From assembly GCF_032773895.1 (NCBI RefSeq), contig NZ_CP120416.1:1362001-1426000 (forward strand): a stretch of 64,000 bases of DNA. Reading direction: 5' to 3'. Positions 16,245 through 23,789 of this stretch are shown here, piece after piece. Position 1 is the stretch's first letter, and each line of letters begins with the position of its first letter. The translations under genes were made by a program, and so were the position numbers. The notes beneath the pieces were generated by a model that made no database searches, was not told where the DNA came from, and saw only the letters and a program-made list of their open reading frames with translations. The DNA is from Teredinibacter sp. KSP-S5-2 (GTDB lineage Bacteria > Pseudomonadota > Gammaproteobacteria > Pseudomonadales > Cellvibrionaceae).

Positions 16245-18773
16245 ATGGATGCTTTTCTTCAATCTTTAGTGCCAGTTCGCGCATTCGTTGTATTAATACT
16301 TATTTCTCTTAATTATTCCGTTCAGGCCTCCTCTGAGAGCAGAATTCGTTTTTTCGATTTGCCTGCCCAGAATTTACAGTCGGGGCTTATTGAGTTTGGT
16401 TTACAAGGGCAAGTCTCTATTGTCGCGGACAATAAGTTACTTAAAGGAAAACGTTCTAACCCTATCGTCGGCCCACATACGATCGACAGTGCTTTAACCT
16501 TGCTGTTGGCATCGAGTTCTCTAACCTATCAATATTTACCTGATGAAGGGGTATACGTTATTCGGCGGAGGGTGATTGATGCTGAGCCGGATCTGGTAAT
16601 TGCTCAGGAGAGTGACTCCAGCTCAATTGATGAAACTCTGGTCTTGGGCAATAAGTACCCCTTTCGTTATCATACTGTCACCAATTCGCAGATGCATGGC
16701 AGTGTGTCTTATTTCGATTCTTCCCGGTTTCTTAATACCATTCCTGCTGAGTTGTTTGAAGACCAACAGGCGAGAGAATTAGCTGATGTATTGAAGTTTG
16801 CCAGTGGCATCACTCCGGGGGATGGTATTTCAAATAGCAACGATGACGCCTATATTCGAGGTTTTCAAAGGCATGCAATTTACGTAGATGGTTTTCGTTT
16901 GGGAGACTCTGCCGGTGGGAAAATTCACCCAGCGAATATCGAAAGAATAGAAATTCTTAAAGGTCCGTCCACGTTGTTGTTTGGCCAAGCTGAACCGGGG
17001 GGAATAATTAATGTTATTCGTAAGGGGCCACAGTCTAACCATTTCTTCCACGCTACCGCAAAGAGAGGTTCATTTGGCCGTAAAGAGTTTTCCGTCGATT
17101 GGAACAACTCCCTAGGAAACGTTGCCGACATACGTTACCGCGTTATTGGTGCCAGCTCTTCCCAGAATCAATCCGGTGGATATCATAATATTGAAAACGA
17201 CATGCTTACCATATCGGCTGATTGGCAAGCGACTCCCGATACAATGATAAATATGGCAATTGAGCACCGCCGTTTCCGACAGACATGGGATAGGGAATAT
17301 GAGGTGTTATTTCCCCATGGTGATGCCTCGGATAGCATTTCTTTATCTGCATTAGCGCAGCAAAATAGACCGGAATTCAGTGCGGAATTTTCTCTGATTG
17401 ATGTTGAATTTGATCATTATCTTTCTGCGAGCTGGCATATACAAACAAGTGTCTTTCTACACAATGAAGAGCGAGAAGGTGTTCGGACATCTATTGACAC
17501 CATCTTTAATAAAGACTTGTTTTTTGATCCGGATGAGTTGGGCGAACAATTTCGGGTCTATATAGCGGGTGGGCAAATGGCGTTGCCGTTGATCTTTGAT
17601 TCTAGTAGCGGAGCAACACGGTACCGTATTGGTACGATCAAAAGTATCTACGATGAGTTTTCTAGTGACAATACGGGAGAAGTGAAAATCCGATTGGAGG
17701 GGGATGTATCTTTCTTTGCTACTGAACATTATCTTTCATTGGGGATAGATGCATACCAAGCGGACCGAGAGCATCGTTATATTATCGAGGAACGTGATTT
17801 ATTTACTGGCAAGGAATGGACGCCGGAAGAGTTTGATACCGGTTTCCAGGAAGTGCTGAATACCATTTCCTCATCCACATCCCGATTGGGGAACTTGGAG
17901 GAAAATGAATCTCAGTTACAAACTCAGGATCTGGGTTTTTTCGTTCAAGATGTTATTGAATTAAGCCCATATTGGCTGGTATCGCTTGGTACTCGATATT
18001 CGTCAATTTCAGGAGAGTTTCTGAGCCATGATAACCGTACAATCGAACTCAGCAACCATAATCGGTTTTCCTCTCAGGTCGGAGTGGTGTTTAAGCCTTT
18101 GGAGAATCAGTCACTCTATTTGAATTACAGTGAAGCGTTAAAGGCAAATTATCGGATTGACTATAGTGGGGATTCGCCTGTAAAACCTGAGTTATCGGAT
18201 CAACTGGAGTTTGGTGTTAAATCGCTATTATGGAATGGAAAATTGCTCTCTAGCTTTGCTCTGTACCAAATCAATAAAGAAAATATTATTGATATCCGCT
18301 ATGTGAATGGACAGCGACGTCTTTTGTCCGGGCATGAGGAACAAGTAAATGGAATGGATTTTGATGTGACGCTATCTCCCTGGCCATCGCTTAATTTCAT
18401 CGCAGGCTATGCCTATATGAGGCCGGAAATTATCTCCGGTCAATGGCAGGGAAATCAATCACCGCTAGTAGCTGAACACAGTGGCAGTCTCTTTATCAAT
18501 TACATGCCAATAAAACGATGGGATATGAGTCTAGGGGTAAATTATGTCGGTGAACGGTACGCCGATGCTGAGAACCTTCACCCCATTGCTGCATACCAGA
18601 CCTTTGATTTTTCTTCACGTTATCGTTTTTCTGTGGCGAATATCGATTGGTCGTTGGATTTTTCGGTAAAGAATCTAACCGATGAATCCTATTTAAACGC
18701 ATTAGTAGGAGGTATTCGTAATAACGCTTCTGAAGGTAGGGCTTATTCACTCGGTTTGGGAGTGGAGTTATAG
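16245..18773 (+). CDS. TonB-dependent outer-membrane receptor with STN signalling domain (FecA/FpvA type), 842 aa
   Basis: Outer-membrane gated porin that should import a ligand with TonB energy and also signal. A signal peptide (about 1-29) is followed by an STN domain (about 32-110; FFDLPAQNLQSGLIEFGLQG to VYVIRR), the N-terminal signalling module of transducing receptors. The plug (about 165-270; DVLKFASGITPG, YVDGFRLGD, IEILKGPSTLLFGQAEPGGIINV) and a 22-strand-type barrel come next. The gene is followed with no gap by the sigma factor and FecR genes, so it is the likely receptor arm of a cell-surface signalling circuit. Siderophore-receptor-like features (PAEPGGIINVI, C-terminal NLTDESYLN) suggest a ferric siderophore, but two glycan-binding-like lipoproteins follow, so a glycan ligand is also possible. 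Confidence 0.9.
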   Translation: MDAFLQSLVPVRAFVVLILISLNYSVQASSESRIRFFDLPAQNLQSGLIEFGLQGQVSIVADNKLLKGKRSNPIVGPHTIDSALTLLLASSSLTYQYLPDEGVYVIRRRVIDAEPDLVIAQESDSSSIDETLVLGNKYPFRYHTVTNSQMHGSVSYFDSSRFLNTIPAELFEDQQARELADVLKFASGITPGDGISNSNDDAYIRGFQRHAIYVDGFRLGDSAGGKIHPANIERIEILKGPSTLLFGQAEPGGIINVIRKGPQSNHFFHATAKRGSFGRKEFSVDWNNSLGNVADIRYRVIGASSSQNQSGGYHNIENDMLTISADWQATPDTMINMAIEHRRFRQTWDREYEVLFPHGDASDSISLSALAQQNRPEFSAEFSLIDVEFDHYLSASWHIQTSVFLHNEEREGVRTSIDTIFNKDLFFDPDELGEQFRVYIAGGQMALPLIFDSSSGATRYRIGTIKSIYDEFSSDNTGEVKIRLEGDVSFFATEHYLSLGIDAYQADREHRYIIEERDLFTGKEWTPEEFDTGFQEVLNTISSSTSRLGNLEENESQLQTQDLGFFVQDVIELSPYWLVSLGTRYSSISGEFLSHDNRTIELSNHNRFSSQVGVVFKPLENQSLYLNYSEALKANYRIDYSGDSPVKPELSDQLEFGVKSLLWNGKLLSSFALYQINKENIIDIRYVNGQRRLLSGHEEQVNGMDFDVTLSPWPSLNFIAGYAYMRPEIISGQWQGNQSPLVAEHSGSLFINYMPIKRWDMSLGVNYVGERYADAENLHPIAAYQTFDFSSRYRFSVANIDWSLDFSVKNLTDESYLNALVGGIRNNASEGRAYSLGLGVEL

Positions 18774-19286
18774 ATGCTGGAAGATCGAAGTTTGCTTGGC
18801 ACCTTATTTGAAAAGTATGGTGTGGACTTAAAGAAGCTTATCGCATTTAAGTTCAATAAATCCCAGGATGATGCGGAAGAAGTGGTTCAAGATGCGTTTC
18901 AGCGCGTATTGAAGCTGGGAAATATCTCCGAATTGGATAATCCAAAGGCCTACTTGTATCAGACGGCAGCCAATCTGGCGTTGAACCGTATTAGAAAAAT
19001 CAACAGGCATCGTGAATACCTGGCGAATCAAAACCCGGATCAAAGCTATGATTTGTCTCCAGAGCGCTCTACCACTGCACGAAAAGATCTGGAGAAAGTG
19101 GAGAATTCTATTGAGCGTTTACCAGAAAAATATCGGCGTACATTTTTACTCAGTCGAGTAGATGGGAAAAGTTACAAAGAAATCAGTCTGGAGTTAAATA
19201 TTGCAGAAAGCACGGTTGAAAAACATATCATAAAAGCACTCAAATTTTTACGGGAAGTGCTTGAAGAGGGGAGCATGAATGAATAA
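18774..19286 (+). CDS. ECF sigma factor, FecI type, 170 aa
   Basis: Extracytoplasmic-function RNA-polymerase sigma factor. Region 2 is DDAEEVVQDAFQRVLKL with the typical NPKAYLYQTAANLALNRIRK segment. Region 4 is LPEKYRRTFLLSRVDGKSYKEI followed by the helix-turn-helix LNIAESTVEKHIIKAL. The ATG follows directly after the TAG of the receptor gene, implying translational coupling. The FecR gene overlaps it by 8 bases. It is predicted to transcribe the receptor operon when the receptor is ligand-loaded. Confidence 0.92.
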   Translation: MLEDRSLLGTLFEKYGVDLKKLIAFKFNKSQDDAEEVVQDAFQRVLKLGNISELDNPKAYLYQTAANLALNRIRKINRHREYLANQNPDQSYDLSPERSTTARKDLEKVENSIERLPEKYRRTFLLSRVDGKSYKEISLELNIAESTVEKHIIKALKFLREVLEEGSMNE

Positions 19287-20244
19287 CAACGCTCTGAATC
19301 GTCGCGCAGAAAATGAAGCCATTGAATGGTTAGCCAAGCTTGAATCGTCCAACCTAACAGTTGAGCAGGAGCAGGCATTTATGCGTTGGCTGGAGATGTC
19401 TCCACGACATCAAGCGGCCTATATCAAGGTGGAAGAACTCTGGCAGCGAGGGGAGGTATTGAATCGCCTTCCGGAAAACCGAATGAATTTTACCTGGATG
19501 ACACGTTGGTTAGCGATACCTGCAACCTGTGCAATTCTTCTTGTGGGCGTTTTTTTGTATTCTCATATGAGTTCGACTCTCTCTGAGAGTTATGACATAC
19601 AAACTGCTCAAGGTGAATTCAAGCGTATCTCCTTACAAGATGGTTCTGATATTGCTTTGAATACACATAGTCAACTGAGAGTGGCGGTCACTAACAATAG
19701 ACGTGAAGTGTTCCTGGAAAAGGGTGAAGCGTTTTTCGACGTAAACAGGGATCCGAATAGACCTTTTATTATTAATAGTCATTTCGGTAGTGTTCGTGTT
19801 CTTGGTACTCAATTTTCAGTCCGGGTTCTCGAGGGAGATATTGAGGTCACGGTGTTAGGGGGCAAGGTTGAGATTGGACACTATGACCAGAATAATCATC
19901 AATTTCATGCACAAGCTGTTGTGATTAAAGATCAGCAGCTCTCTATGTCTGACGCTGAAGAAGGCGTTCTGCCCGATGAGGTAAACGCGCATCAACGATT
20001 AAGTTGGCGAGACAAAAAATTAATCTATGAGCGTGCTCGTTTGGACGCGGTAATCGAAGATTTACGGCGCTATTACCCTCAAACTGTATTGCTCGCCGAT
20101 TCAGAAATGGCCGAAATGGAGATTACGGCGGTTATCCAGATTGCTGAATTTGAAACGACCGTAAAAGTGTTGGCTCACTCTCTGGCAATAACTCCGATTT
20201 TTTCCGATGATGGAACACAGGTAACACTGCAGGCGGGAGATTAG
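19279..20244 (+). CDS. FecR-family anti-sigma/sigma regulator, 321 aa
   Basis: Inner-membrane signal relay between the receptor STN domain and the FecI-like sigma factor. The N-terminal cytoplasmic FecR_N (DUF4880) region (EAIEWLAKLESSNLTVEQ, W..... SPRHQAAY) is followed by one membrane helix (about 76-97, IPATCAILLVGVFLYSHM). The periplasmic FecR domain (QTAQGEFKRISLQDGSDIALN, GEAFFDVNRD, VLGTQFSVRV) and a C-terminal STN-like DUF4974 region complete it. It overlaps the sigma gene by 8 bases. All three signalling genes are in the order receptor, sigma, FecR, the reverse of the usual order. Confidence 0.92.
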   Translation: MNNNALNRRAENEAIEWLAKLESSNLTVEQEQAFMRWLEMSPRHQAAYIKVEELWQRGEVLNRLPENRMNFTWMTRWLAIPATCAILLVGVFLYSHMSSTLSESYDIQTAQGEFKRISLQDGSDIALNTHSQLRVAVTNNRREVFLEKGEAFFDVNRDPNRPFIINSHFGSVRVLGTQFSVRVLEGDIEVTVLGGKVEIGHYDQNNHQFHAQAVVIKDQQLSMSDAEEGVLPDEVNAHQRLSWRDKKLIYERARLDAVIEDLRRYYPQTVLLADSEMAEMEITAVIQIAEFETTVKVLAHSLAITPIFSDDGTQVTLQAGD

Positions 20245-20277
20245 CTGTTTTCGTAGAGGGTTCTGTTAACAGTTTTA

Positions 20278-21795
20278 ATGACTATGAAATACTTATTTTA
20301 TGTAACTTGTGTGCTTGGGATTTTGTCCTGTGGGTCGGGAGACAATAGTGCGCAGTTTGATACGACTAATGTCACTCAAATTGACTCCGGTGAAAATGGT
20401 TCTGGCGCTATTCTGACAGAGGATTTGACCGCAAGCCCTGGTGATGTTGTTCGTATATTGGGTGCAGGCAGTACGTCAAAGCATGCCATTTACCGCTGGA
20501 CGTTAATTGGCGATTTCCCTATCGGTTTTTTAAAACCCGATGGGACTGCGGTGGAAGCCCCCGATTCTCGTGATCTATTGGTGCATATACCTGCATCTTA
20601 TGCCGGAGAAAGCTTTAGTCTGCAATTGGATATTGATGATGGCGGTACTCGAGATAATTCCGAAGTGATTACCATAAATGTTACTCCGTGTGTCGATAAA
20701 GACACGTATATTTTTGTTGATTGTATTGATCCGTCATGGAAAGGGATTGCCAGTGAAGAAAGAATCAATATGGAAGAGGTTCAAACTTTCTATACCGGGG
20801 AGGGTGAGCGTCATGTTAATTGGTCTGTGCTTAATCTACTTGATGATGAGCACAACCAAGTATTGGATATTCAATTTCGTAAAGAAAACAGTGCGGGCGC
20901 GATTTTTATTTCCTCGCGGGAAATGGCTTATGTTTCCACCTCAGCCACCTCTGGCGGCAATTTTTCCACCTATTCTCGCGATAGTTTGCATTTTGATATG
21001 CGAGTGCTTGACGCTGCGGGTAACGATACGATTTTTCTTGAAGGGGAATGCCAAACGCCTTGTGTCGGGCCCCGATTGCAACTTCCGATTGATACCTCTG
21101 GCCAATGGTTTACCCAAAAAGTGTACTCCCACATGATTGAATTCTTGGGACGAGATTTCTCCAACCTAACCAGTGCTTTTAAAATCAGCCCTGGGAGTTT
21201 GCAGCAACAAGGTTTTCATATTCAGGTAGATAATATCCGTTTTTATACAGATATATGCGACAGTGTTGCTGGGCAAGTATTTAGAGACTGCTTTGATCCT
21301 ACTTGGTTTCGCCCTGGAACCTGGGATTCTGAAGGCACCTTGATTATTGGCAGTGGTTTGAATGACCCTACGTTTGGTGAACATGTCTTTTGGGAGTTGG
21401 TTTTTCCTGGCGACCCTGAACGAAGTGATGTACTCCAGCTTTCTTTTGTGAAGCCGGGGGTTTACGGTGGATTTTTTACGGAAGCGCTAAATTTCAATAC
21501 GAGTGTATCGAATTATAGCGACGGGGACTTTGTATTTGATTTTCGCTTGATATCGCCAAGTTCGGAGAATGCAGCGGTCTATTATAATTGCGGCCCGGAC
21601 TGCGAGGGTATTAAAAATGTGATTTCCTTCGGCGAGCCAGGAGTATGGCAGGAGGTACGTATTCCAGTACGCACATTGGAAGCACAAGGTATGAATATCA
21701 ATGATGTTCGCAGAGGGATTAATATTTTTCCGTCGGATTCAAAAGCTCAGGATGGCTTGGTTTTTCAGTTAGACAATATTCGTTTTGAAAACTAG
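20278..21795 (+). CDS. Surface lipoprotein with two ExoP-like glycan-binding domains, 505 aa
   Basis: Lipoprotein (ILSC lipobox near residue 19) with an N-terminal Ig/PKD-like domain (about 40-140) and two copies of a domain of about 170 residues. Each copy starts with Cys-x-D.....DC.DP.W and ends with FQLDNIRF or a close variant, with a central FDxRVL, an ECQTPC / CGPDC motif and a W-x-x-(V/K) strand. This pattern resembles the galactose-binding-like beta-sandwich of the GH3 enzyme ExoP, so carbohydrate binding is inferred. Thirty-three bases separate it from FecR, so it probably belongs to the receptor operon and captures ligand at the surface. ATG 20284 is an equally possible start. A paralogue follows. 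Confidence 0.65.
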   Translation: MTMKYLFYVTCVLGILSCGSGDNSAQFDTTNVTQIDSGENGSGAILTEDLTASPGDVVRILGAGSTSKHAIYRWTLIGDFPIGFLKPDGTAVEAPDSRDLLVHIPASYAGESFSLQLDIDDGGTRDNSEVITINVTPCVDKDTYIFVDCIDPSWKGIASEERINMEEVQTFYTGEGERHVNWSVLNLLDDEHNQVLDIQFRKENSAGAIFISSREMAYVSTSATSGGNFSTYSRDSLHFDMRVLDAAGNDTIFLEGECQTPCVGPRLQLPIDTSGQWFTQKVYSHMIEFLGRDFSNLTSAFKISPGSLQQQGFHIQVDNIRFYTDICDSVAGQVFRDCFDPTWFRPGTWDSEGTLIIGSGLNDPTFGEHVFWELVFPGDPERSDVLQLSFVKPGVYGGFFTEALNFNTSVSNYSDGDFVFDFRLISPSSENAAVYYNCGPDCEGIKNVISFGEPGVWQEVRIPVRTLEAQGMNINDVRRGINIFPSDSKAQDGLVFQLDNIRFEN

Positions 21796-22133
21796 CTCCT
21801 TTCTTTATTCGTTGTGCTGCCTCTAATGGGGCCATTTATGGCCCTGGTAGGCTAGTAATTACATCCTGGTTTTCTATCCTCCATCTAATCACATCTTTTT
21901 ACCTATTAGTCTCGGCTTTCGTTGACAGAGCCTGTAATAGAGTCTTTGTGTCTAAATTTTGATCGCATTATTTTTTTCAAAAAAAATGGAGGGGGTCTGT
22001 GGCTCAGGTGTTATTGCTTATGTTGGCAGCCTCAAGGTCTGCTCAGTTTACGGATTTAAAGACAGGAGTCAGCGGGTTTTGAGGTTGTCAGCTGTGGAAC
22101 TGGAAAAGTATAACAATTGAGGAGTAAATATTG
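21796..22133 (+). other. Intergenic region with a GC-rich hairpin
   Basis: About 340 bases between the two paralogous lipoprotein genes. A perfect stem GGGCCA / TGGCCC (21829-21834 with 21839-21844), loop TTTA, lies 34 bases after the stop but lacks a T-run. A possible attenuator or weak terminator. No gene seen. Confidence 0.45.
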
Positions 22134-23633
22134 ATGACACGCTTTTTATCTTTGCTTGTAGTGATGGTATCTGCAGCATTAACGGCCTGTGGCGGTGGGT
22201 TGTTAGCTGATGCAGGTGATGATGTAACCGTTTCCGGCGGGCAGCAGGTTGAATTAAATGGTGGCGCTTATGCCTTTAATGAGGATGGTAGTCAGGCCCA
22301 GGTAGACACTACCTTAACCTACCAATGGACACATAATGGAGGAGAGTCCGTTTTATTATTGGATAGTGAAGGAAAAGTAACAACGGATAACACAACACAA
22401 AAGCTTATTGCATTTATTCCAGCAGAGCTTCAGGGGAAATCAGTGGAATTTACCCTTGTTGTAAATGATGGTGTTACTGAAAGTATTCCAGATAGTGTTT
22501 CGGTCAACGTTGAACCTTGTACTCAACAAGAAGGTGATGTCTTTATCGAATGCGTTGATCCTACTTGGCAAGGGTTATCGGGTTGGGAGATGAGTGAAGG
22601 CTTGGAGCCGTTTAATTATTTTAGCGGTGCAACTCAGAATCACGTTCAATGGTCAATTCAAAATTTACAAGATCAAGCCCATAATCGTGTTGTCGATGTT
22701 CAATTTAATCACAGTGCTGTCAATGGAACCTTTCAATTATTGACCGCAAAACGCGGTTTGAGTGGATATCCTGAACAAGAGCAGCTCATTGATATGACAG
22801 CATTTGCAGGCGGCCAACTTAAATTTGATATCCGGGTATTGGACATGGGGTTAACTGAAAATATTTGGTTGCAAGTTGAGTGTGGCTGGCCTTGTCAGAG
22901 TGCACCTTTCCAAGTGCCTGTGGCAGAAGTAGGGCAATGGCAATCAGTTTCTTTTAATGTCGACGATTTACAGTCGATAGGTTTAGATCTATCAAAAGTA
23001 GGTACTGCTCTGCAAATTAATCCAGATTGGAATTTGCAGCAAGGCGTGCATTTCCAGCTGGACAATATACGTTGGGAAAAATCGGGTTGTGTTGATCAAC
23101 CTGGCAATGTTTACGGTAATTGCCTGGATAGTAAATGGGGCGGGTTTGGTGCCTGGGACACGGAGTGGAATGGAAACTATTTTTACACTGATGTAAATAA
23201 TCATGTTCAATGGACGGAAGTATTCTCCGGCGATCCAGTACGTAAGAATGTCTTGGAGATATCCTTTAATAAAGATGACGTATTGGGAACCTTCTATATA
23301 TTCCCACCACAGCAATTAGGCCCGGATTTTTCCGAATTTATAAATGGTGATTATGTTTTCGATATAAAAATACTGTCTGTCGGCGCTGAAACGACAAGTC
23401 TGGTATATAACTGTGGCTATCCGTGCAATGGAACAAGTCATAGGATTGATAAGAGCCTGGTCGATCGTTGGCAAGAAGTTCGGATACCTGTTTCTCAGTT
23501 AATTTCTGATGGGATGGATATTACCGCTGTGCCTGTTGGGATAAATATATTACCGGACTGGGTGATACCACAATCTGGTTTTCGTTTTCAGTTGGATAAC
23601 ATTCGCTTTGAAAACCCTGTAGTGGTGCAATAG
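22134..23633 (+). CDS. Surface lipoprotein with two ExoP-like glycan-binding domains, 499 aa (paralogue)
   Basis: Same architecture as the preceding lipoprotein: signal with lipobox LTAC, a PKD/Ig-like domain (ADAGDDVTVSGGQQVELNGG, LTYQWTHNGG), then two modules running from C.Q..GDVFIECVDPTWQG and CVDQPGNVYGNCLD to FQLDNIRWE / FQLDNIRFE. Each module has a CGWPC or CGYPC motif and FDIRVL/FDIKIL strands. ATG 22134 is preceded by GGAG at 22121-22124. Glycan binding is inferred from resemblance to ExoP-type galactose-binding-like domains. A convergent chitinase lies downstream, suggesting chitin or chito-oligosaccharides as one possible ligand. Confidence 0.65.
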   Translation: MTRFLSLLVVMVSAALTACGGGLLADAGDDVTVSGGQQVELNGGAYAFNEDGSQAQVDTTLTYQWTHNGGESVLLLDSEGKVTTDNTTQKLIAFIPAELQGKSVEFTLVVNDGVTESIPDSVSVNVEPCTQQEGDVFIECVDPTWQGLSGWEMSEGLEPFNYFSGATQNHVQWSIQNLQDQAHNRVVDVQFNHSAVNGTFQLLTAKRGLSGYPEQEQLIDMTAFAGGQLKFDIRVLDMGLTENIWLQVECGWPCQSAPFQVPVAEVGQWQSVSFNVDDLQSIGLDLSKVGTALQINPDWNLQQGVHFQLDNIRWEKSGCVDQPGNVYGNCLDSKWGGFGAWDTEWNGNYFYTDVNNHVQWTEVFSGDPVRKNVLEISFNKDDVLGTFYIFPPQQLGPDFSEFINGDYVFDIKILSVGAETTSLVYNCGYPCNGTSHRIDKSLVDRWQEVRIPVSQLISDGMDITAVPVGINILPDWVIPQSGFRFQLDNIRFENPVVVQ

Positions 23634-23726
23634 TTTGATGCCTTAAATACCAAACAAATTAAAGGGAAGGCGGGATGTTTTCTCTATTAATGAAAAGTAA
23701 TTCGCATACCTTGCAACAAGGTGAGT

Positions 23727-23753
23727 AAAAAAAGCCCGCGTAAAACGCGGGCT
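23727..23753 (-). terminator. Rho-independent terminator of the chitinase gene
   Basis: Perfect stem GCCCGCG / CGCGGGC (23734-23740 with 23746-23752), loop TAAAA. The A-run at 23727-23733 becomes a U-run on the minus-strand transcript. Confidence 0.9.
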
Positions 23754-23789
23754 ACAACGATGCAATCTAACGATTAGATTGTGGCTAAG

